A stretch of 64,000 nucleotides of DNA, taken from Deltaproteobacteria bacterium (lineage in GTDB: Bacteria > Myxococcota_A > UBA9160 > UBA4427). Below are positions 32,931-41,814 of the stretch, piece after piece (within the stretch, counting starts at the first letter, position 1; the number at the start of each line of letters is the position of its first letter). The translations under genes and the position numbers were made by a program. The notes beneath the pieces are model-generated. The model had not been told where the DNA came from and ran no database searches. It saw only the letters and a list, made by a program, of their open reading frames with translations. The stretch is from positions 49,610-113,609 of the forward strand of contig JAJDAN010000077.1 in the NCBI GenBank assembly GCA_029261855.1. The letters are read 5' to 3'.

Positions 32931-34514
32931 TTGGGCTCGAGTGGCTTGTGCGTTGCGGTGACAGCGATCATGATGACCCTCGCTCCGGCTGCCGCATTTG
33001 CTGAATGCGCGAAGCCCGTCAAGACGAAAGGGAATCCCACCAAGCGCCCGGTTGTGTTCATCCCCGGTGTCATCGGTTCCGTTCTCGAGAACGACGATGG
33101 CGTCGTTTGGGGAGACCGATGGTCTCTGTCGCGCTTCGAGTCGCTCGAGATTCCGAAAGGTCCCGTCGATCCAACGGATGGGATCGAGCCGTCGCGGATC
33201 GTCGATTCCATCCAGGTGCTGGGTCCTTGGAGCGTCGGTCAGTACTCACCGCTGCGCGAGCTCTTCGTGAAGAAGCTCGGCTACAAGCTCGGTGTGGAGT
33301 ACTTCGAGTATCCGTACGACTGGCGGCAGAGCAACTTCACTTCGGCCGACTGTTTCGCCGGATGGGTCGAAGGCACGTTAGGGGACCGCGAGTTCGACCT
33401 CGTCGCCCACAGCATGGGCGGTATCGTGGCGGAGATCTTCATCAAGACGCAGCCGCGCGGAAGGCAGGTTCGCCGCTTCATCACGATGGGAACGCCCTAT
33501 CTGGGAGCCGTCGACATCCTCGCGATGATCGATGGGGGGTGGGGTTGGTATGCCAACTGGATGTCGGGCGGCATGCCGAAGATCCGACGCATCATGCTCA
33601 GCTTCCCCTCCCTGTACGAGCTTCTGCCGAGCTACCAGTTCTGCTGCAGCCTCGTCGCCGCCGATGGCGAGACGCGCGACGATCTCAAGCTGCAGACCGC
33701 GGCTGGCTGGCGCCGCATCGTGTGGGAGACGGCACCGGGGAACGAGCCACCAGCGGCTCGCGTCGAGCACGCATTGAAGGAGAGTCGCAGGCTGAAGAAG
33801 CTCATCGCAGAATCGATCGACGACCACATCCCGCCTCAAGAGCTGTTTCGAGTCGCCACCCGAAAGCAACTCACCAAGGGGCGCATTCGCGTCGATCAAG
33901 TGACTGGCAAGATCTTGGAGTTCAGCGAGTTTCTGGGTGACGGGACCGTGATCTTCCGGAGTGCGACGAAGTGCCCGAACCGGAGCGACAAGGGGTGTGG
34001 CGCCCGGTCGGACCTCTCGTTCGCCAAACACTCGCAGATCTTCGATGACCCCTCGGCGATCGAGCGGCTGATGCGGGTCTTCGGTGACGTGGGTGGGGGA
34101 CCCGACGAGTACGGGTCCGATTCGGTTTCATTCGTGACCTCCGACGAGCGCCCGTTCGAGATGAAGAGCGTCTCGCTGGCAATCGAGCCACAGATCCTGG
34201 AGCCGGGACAGCCCTTCACTCTCACGCTGAAGCTCGAGTCCGAGAAGTCGGCCCCGGTCGAGGACGTGCCGGTCTCGTTCGCGATTCTTTCCGGATCCGG
34301 CGCCGCCCAGAAGCTCGCCGCTTCAAAGCCATCGACGGAGGACGTTGGCGGCTCTCGTATCGCCGCCTTTACGGCGAGCGGCAACGCACCGGAGATGGCC
34401 GGTGGATTCACGGTACGGGCGACGATGCTGGTGAAGGAGCAGGGCGTGGCGCGGCCCCTAGTCCTCGACGAGTTGGCGATGGTCTTCGGGTCGCCGGAAG
34501 GAGTCACGCCGTGA
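32931..34514 (+). CDS. Secreted lipase/acyltransferase of the lecithin:cholesterol acyltransferase (LCAT) family
   Basis: Alpha/beta hydrolase predicted to act on phospholipids or other lipid esters outside the cytoplasm. It has 527 residues and a TTG start with GAGG six bases upstream. Signal peptide GSSGLCVAVTAIMMTLAPAA then AFAE. LCAT-like features: RPVVFIPGVIGSVLENDD (oxyanion region), YFEYPYDWRQSN, and the nucleophile elbow LVAHSMGGIVAE. The last 120 residues form a beta-rich extension (SLAIEPQILEPGQPFTLTLK). The stop overlaps the start of the following protease gene, so the two are coupled. Confidence 0.85.
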   Translation: MGSSGLCVAVTAIMMTLAPAAAFAECAKPVKTKGNPTKRPVVFIPGVIGSVLENDDGVVWGDRWSLSRFESLEIPKGPVDPTDGIEPSRIVDSIQVLGPWSVGQYSPLRELFVKKLGYKLGVEYFEYPYDWRQSNFTSADCFAGWVEGTLGDREFDLVAHSMGGIVAEIFIKTQPRGRQVRRFITMGTPYLGAVDILAMIDGGWGWYANWMSGGMPKIRRIMLSFPSLYELLPSYQFCCSLVAADGETRDDLKLQTAAGWRRIVWETAPGNEPPAARVEHALKESRRLKKLIAESIDDHIPPQELFRVATRKQLTKGRIRVDQVTGKILEFSEFLGDGTVIFRSATKCPNRSDKGCGARSDLSFAKHSQIFDDPSAIERLMRVFGDVGGGPDEYGSDSVSFVTSDERPFEMKSVSLAIEPQILEPGQPFTLTLKLESEKSAPVEDVPVSFAILSGSGAAQKLAASKPSTEDVGGSRIAAFTASGNAPEMAGGFTVRATMLVKEQGVARPLVLDELAMVFGSPEGVTP

Positions 34515-36040
34515 AGACCTGGAGACGTACGCTGGTTCGCCTGGTCGTGCTGAGCGGGTTGGCCCACGCGGCCCACGCGAACTCGCTTCCGTGCGAGGTC
34601 GTTCCCGCGGTCGTTCGAATCCACGGCTCGGGAACCGACGGGAGCGGGTCAAAAGTCGAAACCCCGACGGGCACGGGCTTTGTCGTCGGATCCGGTGGAG
34701 ACCTCGTCACGGCTTTCCACGTGGTCGGGAAGGACAGCGCAAACGGGCGCGTCGTGAGATGGGGGCTCCGCGCCGACGGTGAGGAGGACAGGACCTACCA
34801 CATTGAGGGGTGGGGGCCGAACGAAAGTCTGATCGACCTCGGGCCAGCGATCGTCATCGAGAAGGACGAAACCAACGACGTCGCGTACCTCAAGCTCACC
34901 GAGAGCAAGCTCCCCTCCGTCGTGTGCAGCGACCGGCTCCCACAGGAGGACGACGAGGTGGGTCGCATCGGTTGGCAGGAGAAAAAGCGCGTCTACGACC
35001 GCAACCGCGGGCGCGTCGCTCGTGCAGACCCGGGCGATGTCGGCAACCGGATCCGGATCAACCTTCCTTCTCAGCCCGGCCACAGCGGGGGGCCTGTTTT
35101 CGACGACGAGGGCCGTGTTGTCGCGTTGGTCACATCCGGTCGCGATGGGAACTGGGTTGGCGGAGAGACGTACGCCACACCCATCGAGTTCGCGACGCGT
35201 CTGCTGCCCGCCGATGCATTGTGTCGTCAGACTGCACCGCGTCGCTACGTGTTCTCCGAGTGTGAGGTCACAGCCAGAGACGGCTGGACGACATTGCTGC
35301 GGCTCTCCGAACTCGGGTTCTATGAGGGCGGTCGGGCCCTCAGCTTTCGCGATCTCCTGGTCGCGGCCAACTTCAGCGACCAGAGCCGAAACACCGTCCG
35401 TTTCGGCACGCCGTCCGACGCCGGCGAGTTCGAGAGTTTCCGAGTCGAGGCCCGGAGGATCCCGCGGAAGCGTTATCAGGAAATCGTTGCGGTACTGCCG
35501 GCGTACGATCGGGGGCGGGCCGCAACTCCCCGACGCGTGTCGTCCGACGACATGAGCTCGGCTTGGCTTGCGATGAGCTCGGAGGGCGCGCAGATCGGTG
35601 TGCGCGCCTTCGAGCGGGGCAACGAGGTTCACCGCTCGGGCGATGCGATCCGCCTGCTCGGGGGAACGACCGCGCGCGTGGAGGGGATCCCGGGTGGCGT
35701 TGCACCCATTGGAATCGCGGGCGAGGACGGTGACGTGATCGTCGTCCTGACGGAGTGGGAATCTAGTCGAGAGCCAGGTGAGGTCGACCCGCATGAGGAG
35801 ACCTTCGGCCTGCTTCATCTGTATGACACTCAGCGAGCCGTCATGCTCACACTGATGGACGAGACGCTCGCCGTGAACACGAGCTCCGTCCGAAAGAAGC
35901 TCTTCAAGGGCGTCGGGCAGCCGCTCGAAGGCCTCGGGACGCCCGATGTGTTCAGTGGAAGCCGTGAGGTCGCCTTCGATGCGGCGGGGCTTCCCCGTGA
36001 GACGAAGGTGGAGCTGGGCTGGTCCTGGGCGTCGCATTGA
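34511..36040 (+). CDS. Exported trypsin-like serine protease (S1/DegP-like, no PDZ seen)
   Basis: A 509-residue periplasmic or secreted protease with signal peptide KTWRRTLVRLVVLSGLAHAA then HA. The catalytic triad is recognisable: His in LVTAFHVVGK, Asp in ETNDVAYLKL, Ser in QPGHSGGPVFD, all in the first 220 residues. The C-terminal 280 residues are beta-rich and do not look like PDZ domains. The GTG start overlaps the lipase stop by four bases. Substrate unknown; co-translation with a lipase suggests joint action in the envelope or outside the cell. Confidence 0.85.
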   Translation: MKTWRRTLVRLVVLSGLAHAAHANSLPCEVVPAVVRIHGSGTDGSGSKVETPTGTGFVVGSGGDLVTAFHVVGKDSANGRVVRWGLRADGEEDRTYHIEGWGPNESLIDLGPAIVIEKDETNDVAYLKLTESKLPSVVCSDRLPQEDDEVGRIGWQEKKRVYDRNRGRVARADPGDVGNRIRINLPSQPGHSGGPVFDDEGRVVALVTSGRDGNWVGGETYATPIEFATRLLPADALCRQTAPRRYVFSECEVTARDGWTTLLRLSELGFYEGGRALSFRDLLVAANFSDQSRNTVRFGTPSDAGEFESFRVEARRIPRKRYQEIVAVLPAYDRGRAATPRRVSSDDMSSAWLAMSSEGAQIGVRAFERGNEVHRSGDAIRLLGGTTARVEGIPGGVAPIGIAGEDGDVIVVLTEWESSREPGEVDPHEETFGLLHLYDTQRAVMLTLMDETLAVNTSSVRKKLFKGVGQPLEGLGTPDVFSGSREVAFDAAGLPRETKVELGWSWASH

Positions 36041-36078
36041 TGCCCGGGCCTTCGGCTCGGCACAACGAGAGGTTCGAA

Positions 36079-36876
36079 ATGGAGAGTTTCTTGGAGTTTC
36101 GTACTGAGCACTACAACGCACTGAGTCCATTCGACGATGCGCAGAGACAGGCCGGTCGATTTCAGCCAGTCGTCGACGAGGTGGGTCGGTTGATCATCGA
36201 ACATGGGATCGACGATCTGATCGGAGTCGCTCTATTGCACAAGCACTTCGACCTCCGACAGGACGAGAGGATCGTCTGGGGCGAGTCGGCCACGCAAGAC
36301 CGGGAGGGGGTTCCCCGCGTCGTGTCGAACGCAGAGCTCGTACCCTGCGTCTGGCAGTGGTCGGGTGATGACCACCGACTTCGACCTCTCGAGTACGAGG
36401 ATCCCTCGATTGCCCCGGAGGCTGCGGATGCGGCGGCAGCCCTCGTGACCAAGCCCGAGTTCGTCGAACAGGTTGGCGCGACGCTCCAACGTGGCGATGC
36501 CGCACGCTGGATCGGGCTCGCGAGGCTGCCCGCGGCCAGCACTCACTCGGTCCAGCGCGAGGAGAACGACTCGACTCTTCGCCAGTCGACGCGGACCTGG
36601 GTGCCACACACCGAACTCGAGGTGCACGAAGACACCGTCACCCTGTGGTCGTTTGGCGCCAAAGATACCGTCGCAGCCATGGTATGCGGCGCCTGCAAGC
36701 ACGAGCGGCCCCCGATCGACGTCCGCTCGGCAGACGCCAGCTTGCTGGGCAAGCGAGCGAGCATGGTGTGCGTTATGTGCAAGCACCAGCCGCCGCCCCC
36801 CCCGACCCTGCACGGATCAGCGGATGCCGGCGCGCTGGGCAAGCGAGCCAGGACGGTGTGCGGCGCCTGCAAGTAG
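36079..36876 (+). CDS. Hypothetical protein with C-terminal CxxCK repeats
   Basis: A 265-residue protein. The ATG at 36079 has GAGAGG upstream; starts overlapping the protease stop (36037 or 36040) would add 13-14 residues. No signal peptide. Residues 1-200 form a soluble domain of unknown type (LLHKHFDLRQDERIVWGES). The C-terminal 60 residues contain three copies of VCxxCK (MVCGACKHERPP, MVCVMCKHQPPPP, TVCGACK at the very end), joined by two similar linkers (SADASLLGKRAS and SADAGALGKRAR). These could be metal-binding knuckles or modification sites. Third gene of the lipase-protease operon. Confidence 0.7.
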   Translation: MESFLEFRTEHYNALSPFDDAQRQAGRFQPVVDEVGRLIIEHGIDDLIGVALLHKHFDLRQDERIVWGESATQDREGVPRVVSNAELVPCVWQWSGDDHRLRPLEYEDPSIAPEAADAAAALVTKPEFVEQVGATLQRGDAARWIGLARLPAASTHSVQREENDSTLRQSTRTWVPHTELEVHEDTVTLWSFGAKDTVAAMVCGACKHERPPIDVRSADASLLGKRASMVCVMCKHQPPPPPTLHGSADAGALGKRARTVCGACK

Positions 36877-36895
36877 GGGCGCGGAACGGCGAAGC

Positions 36896-37190
36896 TCATC
36901 GGAGCGGCGAGGCCGAAGAAGCGGTCCTCGCGCGGACCTCTTCGGCCCAGGCAAGCGAGCGCAGCCCGTTCGGGGTGCGCTCCGTGGGGAAGAGTGTCGC
37001 GAAGAGCCGGTCGAGCGGAGTCTGCTGGTAGCGCCGGAACCACACCTGCCTGCTGCCGCGCGATGGGGCTCGGCCGCGATGCTACCAGCGGGCCGCCAGG
37101 TATGGGTCGTAGCGGATTGCTTCTCGTACTGGGTGGTAGAGCTGCACCGCTGCCTCGCGTTGACCGCTTGCATCGCGGGTCCGGGTGTTC
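36896..37190 (-). pseudogene. Possible decayed coding remnant with in-frame TAG
   Basis: One minus-strand frame reads EAAVQLYHPVREAIRYDPYL then AARW, then TAG at 37082-37084, then HRGRAPSRGSRQVWFRRYQQ and PLDRLFATLFPTERTPNGLR before TGA at 36896-36898. Composition looks coding-like but there is no proper start and no recognisable domain. It may be two tiny fragments or a degraded gene end. Confidence 0.25.
36911..36947. terminator. Hairpin downstream of the lipase-protease-CxxCK operon
   Basis: GGCCGAAGA (36911-36919) pairs with TCTTCGGCC (36939-36947), and an inner GGTCC/GGACC stem closes a TCGCGC loop with a three-base bulge. It lies 35 bases after the operon's last stop. No T tract follows, so terminator activity is only likely, not shown. 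Confidence 0.45.
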
Positions 37191-37254
37191 GATCACTAGG
37201 AGCTGTAGGAGAAGCTGATTGCCAACCCCGGCGGCCGGGAACCCGGGCGGCGAC

Positions 37255-37452
37255 CTACGCCAGGTCGCGAGGTAGAGACTTCGTGAAGCTCTCTCGGATG
37301 TCCTCCCGCGGCGGGGGCGGCGACCAGACCGGCACGAGGCGAGCGAGCGGATGGCTCAGGGTTCGCTCGCGCAGCCACGCTTCGTGATCCCACTCGACCT
37401 CGGCCGGGTGCAGCAGAGTCGACCCACGCTCGTCGTCCTGCGCTTCAGGCAT
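37255..37452 (-). CDS. Small hypothetical protein (65 aa) coupled to the aldo/keto reductase operon
   Basis: The ATG at 37452 overlaps the end of the preceding small gene by 8 bases. The product is soluble and Trp/Pro-rich (HPAEVEWDHEAWLRERTLSH, PVWSPPPPREDI). No family recognised. The overlapping junction argues that it is a real, translationally coupled gene. Confidence 0.5.
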   Translation of the reverse strand: MPEAQDDERGSTLLHPAEVEWDHEAWLRERTLSHPLARLVPVWSPPPPREDIRESFTKSLPRDLA

Positions 37453-37612
37453 GTCGAGCCGCCACCTCGTACTCGGCGATGTTCGGCCGCTCGAGCATGC
37501 CGGCGCCGTACATGGGGACGAACCAACCGCCGACCCGGCATAGGATTCCGATCACCGTTCCGATCCAGCCGAAGATCCCGGGGTCGAACGGGGTCTGGTC
37601 GCTCTCGCTCAC
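37445..37612 (-). CDS. Small single-pass membrane protein (55 aa)
   Basis: Starts at GTG 37612, 26 bases after the reductase stop. After a short polar head (SESDQTPFDPG) comes one hydrophobic segment (IFGWIGTVIGILCRVGGWFV), then a polar tail. It may anchor or assist the exported reductase. No family recognised. Confidence 0.55.
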   Translation of the reverse strand: MSESDQTPFDPGIFGWIGTVIGILCRVGGWFVPMYGAGMLERPNIAEYEVAARHA

Positions 37613-37638
37613 GCGCAGCCTCCGATCAGGGCCTTCCG

Positions 37639-38886
37639 CTACCCCAGCAGCCGGGCCGCCTCTCTCGTTCGCTCCGCGATGCGGATGCCGTTCGGGCAAG
37701 CTCCTGCGCAGGGGCTGCCGTCGCAGGACAGGCAAGCAGAGGCCGCGGGGCCGAGCTTCGCGTAGTCGTCCCGGGCCAGCTCCAGGTCGCCGTAGTCGAC
37801 GGCGTACATCCGCGTGCGCAGCACTTCGGCGATGGGTACGGCGGCCGGACAGCTTCCCTCGCACGCTCCGCAGGCATGCTGGCAGTAGGCGGCGCCGTTG
37901 CGGGCTGCATAGCGTCCGAGCAGGTCGAGATCGTGACGTGAGAGGTTGCTGGTGCCCGACGCGCCCAGGTACTCGTCGATCAGCTCGGCGTCGTTCATGG
38001 AGATGACCAGTGCGTCGACGTTCGGGTTCGAGAGCACCCAACGGAAGGCCGCCTGGGCGAAGGTGCCGCCCTCGCGCTCGTAGGGGCGCAGGTCGTTCGC
38101 GCGTGCCCCCATCAAGGTCTTCATGGCGACGACACCGACGCCCTGTGCCTTCGCGCGCGCGAGCACCGTGGGCAGCTCCGGCTGCAGGGCAATGAAGTCG
38201 AAGGTCGTGAGGAAGCTCTGGTAGAAGGCCGGGTCCTGACCGAAGTTGTAGGCAACGAGAACGACGTCGAGCAGGTCGTTGTCGAGCCCGTACTCGATGC
38301 ACTCCACCAGATGCCCGGCGTGACCCGACAGTCCGCGGAAGCGGATCTTGCCCTGCTTCTTCGCCAGCTCGGTGAATTCTGCCCATTCGGGGTTGGCCAT
38401 GCGCGCCGTGTCGTTGACGGCGTGGTTGAAGTAGACGTCGACGTGGTCGGTGCGCAGCCGCTTCAGGCTGCCTTCGAGCGCCTTCATCATGTCCTGGCGC
38501 GTGTCATCCGCGCCGGCCTTGGTCTTCGACGTGAGGAAGACCTCGTTGCGAACGTCGTGCAGCGCCTCGCCGATGGCCAGCTCCGAATCGCCACCCTTAT
38601 ACCCCTCGGCGCTGTCGAAGTAGTTCACGCCGTGCTCGTACGCGTAGCGGACCGCCTTCGGGTCGCGCATGCGGCTCGAGCCGAAGGAGATGTCCGAGAT
38701 CTCGAGCCCCGTCGTGCCGAGGGGCGCATAGCGTCGCACCCGCGGTGCGTCGTCCTCTGGACGGGCTGCGGCGGGAACCAGCAGGCCGGCGGCGCCGAGG
38801 GCACCGGCGCCGAGCAGGTCGCGGCGGCGAATCCGGGTGGCGCGGGGAACGGGGTGCTGAGCGGGGCGTGACGGCGCGTCCGGCAT
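37639..38886 (-). CDS. Tat-exported aldo/keto reductase with C-terminal 4Fe-4S ferredoxin-like region
   Basis: Predicted oxidoreductase of 415 residues; the ATG at 38886 follows GAGAGGA. A twin-arginine signal (RIRRRDLLGAGALGAAGLLV) indicates folded export. The aldo/keto reductase barrel runs from about residue 50 to 330 (TTGLEISDISFGSSRMRD; VNYFDSAEGYKGGDSE with the catalytic Asp and Tyr region). The last 80 residues carry two cysteine clusters (CQHACGACEGSCP and CLSCDGSPCAGACP) typical of Fe-S reductases of this subgroup. An exported member must obtain electrons in the periplasm, possibly from a quinone or cytochrome partner. Two tiny genes follow in the same operon. Substrate unknown. Confidence 0.85.
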   Translation of the reverse strand: MPDAPSRPAQHPVPRATRIRRRDLLGAGALGAAGLLVPAAARPEDDAPRVRRYAPLGTTGLEISDISFGSSRMRDPKAVRYAYEHGVNYFDSAEGYKGGDSELAIGEALHDVRNEVFLTSKTKAGADDTRQDMMKALEGSLKRLRTDHVDVYFNHAVNDTARMANPEWAEFTELAKKQGKIRFRGLSGHAGHLVECIEYGLDNDLLDVVLVAYNFGQDPAFYQSFLTTFDFIALQPELPTVLARAKAQGVGVVAMKTLMGARANDLRPYEREGGTFAQAAFRWVLSNPNVDALVISMNDAELIDEYLGASGTSNLSRHDLDLLGRYAARNGAAYCQHACGACEGSCPAAVPIAEVLRTRMYAVDYGDLELARDDYAKLGPAASACLSCDGSPCAGACPNGIRIAERTREAARLLG

Positions 38887-39069
38887 GGCGGGTCCTCTCT
38901 GGCGGGCGAGTCTACCCGATCGCGGAGCAACGCTATGCGGAGCGCACGGCTTCCCCAGGCGCTCACTCCGATCTCGCGGCTCTCCCAGAACGGGCTTGAC
39001 ATCTCGTTGCCGCATCAAGCAGATTGCGGATTGCTGATCGGGCGAGTATCCAACCAGCGAGGCCCTCAG

Positions 39070-39804
39070 ATGTCCCTGCGCCCGTCCCTGCCTGCCGTTC
39101 TCGCTGCTGGTCTCGCCATCGCAGCCACCTACCTCGCTTCGTCGGCTGCCGTCGCCGACAGCCAGACGCGGCGGCTCGACTTCACGATCGGAACCGACGC
39201 CGGCCTCCACGACTTCATCTGGGACAGCGTCGGAACGTCGTGTGACGCGCCGAGCTTCGAGGTCTGCACGACGGAGACGGATCTCGCCTCGGGACAAATC
39301 CTGATGGACGCATTCGACCCGAGCCTGGGACCACTGGAGAGGGTGACGCTCCGGCTGACTGCTCAGTTTACCGGCAGCAACGAGTTCACGGAGAGGCCCG
39401 CAGCTCCCTGGATCACGCCCACGCACCGGGTGGAGTTCGGGCTCGGGCTTCCCTTCGAGCCAGACTACTTCCGCAGCCGGTCGCTCATTGACCAGACTTG
39501 CGATTCGGCGGTCCTCGCTGGCGGGAGCTGCGCGATCGACTACTCGTTGGGGTTCTTCTGGCAGCCGAGCTTCACGGATTCGGCCACCCTGGCGCTCTTC
39601 ACGGGGCCCGGCGAGCTGAGCTTCGACGTGTCGGCGGCGTTCGATCTCGTTCACGCTGCAGACTCGTCCGACGGGAACCTCCCGGCCTTCGACGGGAGCT
39701 TCTGGGTCACCTACCAGTACGTTCCGGAGTCCGGTACCGGGGCGCTGCTCGTGCTGGGCCTGACTGTTGGCGTCGCAGGAGCGAGGCGTCGCTGTCGCTG
39801 CTGA
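39070..39804 (+). CDS. PEP-CTERM-type secreted protein (244 aa), choice-of-anchor-like
   Basis: Begins with a signal peptide (RPSLPAVLAAGLAIAATYLA then SSAAVA). It has one beta-rich domain (FTIGTDAGLHDFIWDSVG, LTAQFTGSNEFTERP) with four Cys that could pair, and ends with VPESGTGALLVLGLTVGVAG then ARRR. The tail is a PEP-CTERM sorting signal with Ser in place of the second Pro. The domain resembles the short beta sandwiches called choice-of-anchor domains in PEP-CTERM proteins. Role unknown; probably envelope or extracellular matrix. Confidence 0.75.
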   Translation: MSLRPSLPAVLAAGLAIAATYLASSAAVADSQTRRLDFTIGTDAGLHDFIWDSVGTSCDAPSFEVCTTETDLASGQILMDAFDPSLGPLERVTLRLTAQFTGSNEFTERPAAPWITPTHRVEFGLGLPFEPDYFRSRSLIDQTCDSAVLAGGSCAIDYSLGFFWQPSFTDSATLALFTGPGELSFDVSAAFDLVHAADSSDGNLPAFDGSFWVTYQYVPESGTGALLVLGLTVGVAGARRRCRC

Positions 39805-39888
39805 GCGACGCGGGCTGGAGACGTCGGGAAGTCGTGGAGCGGATCACGCGCCAGGCCCTGGCCCCCGCATCCGGGTTATGCTGCGGCC

Positions 39889-41079
39889 ATGCCGCAAGCC
39901 GATCCCCTCGACTACACGAAGCGCATTCCGTACGAGGTCCTCGCAAGGCTTCGCGCCGAGAGCCCCGTATGGCGCGCACCGAGCGGGGTCTGGCTCTTCT
40001 CGCGCTTCGACGACGTGCAAGCCGCCACGAAGGACATCGAGAGCTTCAAGTCGAGCTTCCGAGAGCCGGGTGTCGCGGTGCCCGAAGAGGAGCAGCTGAT
40101 CAGTGAAATCGCCGAGCCGCGTCACGGGAAGATCCGCCGCATCGTGAACTCCGCGATCGCCGCGCACCGCCTCGGCCGGGTCGAACCGTTCGCGCGCGAG
40201 TTGTGTGCGGACAACCTCCAGAAGATCATCGCCCGGGGCGGCGGCGAGCTGATGGACGAGTACGTGATGCCGCTTCCCACGTCGGTGATCGCGACCCTGC
40301 TGGGTGTGCCGGCCAGCGACTTCGGCTTGTGGGGACAGTGGTCGGGAGATGTCGTACAGGGCGATTACCCAACGAAGAACCGCAGCGAGCGCGGGGAGGG
40401 ATTCACGGGTGCCCACCCGGAGTTCGCCGCCTACGTGGACCGTCAGATCCGGGAGCGCCGCAGCGCCAGCGAGCCGCCCGACGACTTCGTGACCCGACTC
40501 ATCCGGACCGAGGTCGACGGCGAGTCGCTCTCCGACGTCGAAATCCGCATGCTGATGGTCTTCCTGCTCGTCGCCGGAAACGAGACCACCCGCAACCTGA
40601 TCGGGAACCTGCTCGTGACGATGGGCCAGGACGAGAGCCTGTTTCGCCGGCTGCAAGGCGACCCGGATCTGATTCCGATCGCCGTCGAGGAATCCCTGCG
40701 ACTCGACCCGCCCACCGCGGTGCTGTTGCGGGACTGCATTCGCGACACCGAGGTGCGCGGCGTCCCCATCCGCGCCGGTGAGAAGGTGGCCTTCGGGATC
40801 GCCTCGGCGAACCGCGACGAGTCCCACTACGACGAGCCCGACCGCTTCCGCCTGGACCGACCCGACCCGAAGCACCACCTGGCCTTCGGCGGCGGCCCCC
40901 ACGTATGCCCCGGATCCGTGCTGGCGCGGCTCGAGGCGAGAGTGGCCGTCGAGGTCTTTCTCGAGAGCGTGGTCGAGATGAAGCTCAAGCCCGGCTACCT
41001 GCGCGAGAAGGTCCCAGTCTTCTGGGCGAACGGACCGAGCCGTCTGCCAGTCGCGCTCGCCGCCCGCGTACCCGCCTGA
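39889..41079 (+). CDS. Cytochrome P450 (first of three)
   Basis: Soluble bacterial class I-type P450 of 396 residues. Landmarks: I-helix oxygen-activation motif AGNETTRN, K-helix ExxR (EESLRLDPP), and heme loop FGGGPHVCPGSVLARLE with the axial Cys. It needs an external ferredoxin and reductase, neither of which is visible nearby. Substrate is not predictable. The ATG at 39889 has only a weak ribosome site. Confidence 0.92.
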   Translation: MPQADPLDYTKRIPYEVLARLRAESPVWRAPSGVWLFSRFDDVQAATKDIESFKSSFREPGVAVPEEEQLISEIAEPRHGKIRRIVNSAIAAHRLGRVEPFARELCADNLQKIIARGGGELMDEYVMPLPTSVIATLLGVPASDFGLWGQWSGDVVQGDYPTKNRSERGEGFTGAHPEFAAYVDRQIRERRSASEPPDDFVTRLIRTEVDGESLSDVEIRMLMVFLLVAGNETTRNLIGNLLVTMGQDESLFRRLQGDPDLIPIAVEESLRLDPPTAVLLRDCIRDTEVRGVPIRAGEKVAFGIASANRDESHYDEPDRFRLDRPDPKHHLAFGGGPHVCPGSVLARLEARVAVEVFLESVVEMKLKPGYLREKVPVFWANGPSRLPVALAARVPA

Positions 41080-41206
41080 ATCGAAGCCCCGTCGCAGGAG
41101 AGGCTTCGAACGGTTGCGCCGGGCGCCGCGCCAGTTCGCGGTCGAAGACTGCAACGGCTATACGGTCTGTTTCGGTGCCGAAACGGCCGACGGCGAGACT
41201 TCACGG

Positions 41207-41737
41207 ATGAGACATAGTCAATACGAGCTGGACCACGAAGACCGCATCCTGGCTGTCAATGAGCCGTGGTCGGCTTTCGCTCGTGAGAACGACGCCGAAC
41301 ACCTCGTACGTGGAGTCATCGGGACGACGGTCTGGGACTGGGTAGCAGGACCGGAGGTCCGGCACCTTTACCGGTTGCTGTTCTCCAGGGTTCGCGAGGT
41401 CCAGGGAAGCACGACGGTTCCCTTTCGGTGCGACTCGCCGAGCGTTCGTCGCTTCATGGAGCTGGAGGTGTGCGCACTGCCAGACGACGGATTGCTTTGC
41501 ACAGCAATGCTGAAGCGAGCCGAGCAGAGAGATCCTGTTCCGCTCCTAAACCCCCACGTACCCCGCTCCGAGACACTCCTCCGCGTCTGCAGCTGGTGCA
41601 AGAGAGTGCCAACCGATGATGGGGATTGGCTCGAGATCGAGCAAGCCATCACAGCTCTTCACCTCGTTGAGGAGGTGCCCCCGGCGATCTCCCATACGAT
41701 CTGCGACAGATGTGAGGCCCTGTTCGGCGACTCTTAG
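41207..41737 (+). CDS. PAS-like sensor fragment with Cys-rich end
   Basis: A 176-residue protein. The N-terminal 100 residues read as a PAS-like fold (VNEPWSAFARENDAEHLVRG, IGTTVWDWVAGPEVRHLYRL). The tail has CSWCKRVPTDDGDWLEIEQA and ISHTICDRCEALFG, a pattern often found after PAS domains in histidine kinases and related sensors. No output domain follows, so it may act by protein-protein contact. The ATG at 41207 follows GGCGAG; an upstream in-frame start at 41114 is possible. Soluble. Confidence 0.65.
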   Translation: MRHSQYELDHEDRILAVNEPWSAFARENDAEHLVRGVIGTTVWDWVAGPEVRHLYRLLFSRVREVQGSTTVPFRCDSPSVRRFMELEVCALPDDGLLCTAMLKRAEQRDPVPLLNPHVPRSETLLRVCSWCKRVPTDDGDWLEIEQAITALHLVEEVPPAISHTICDRCEALFGDS

Positions 41738-41814
41738 ATGGGATCGGGTCCGGCGCCCCGTCGCAGGATCGGGTCGTCCACCACCCCGGCTGCCGTCTCC
41801 AGGAGGTCATGCGG

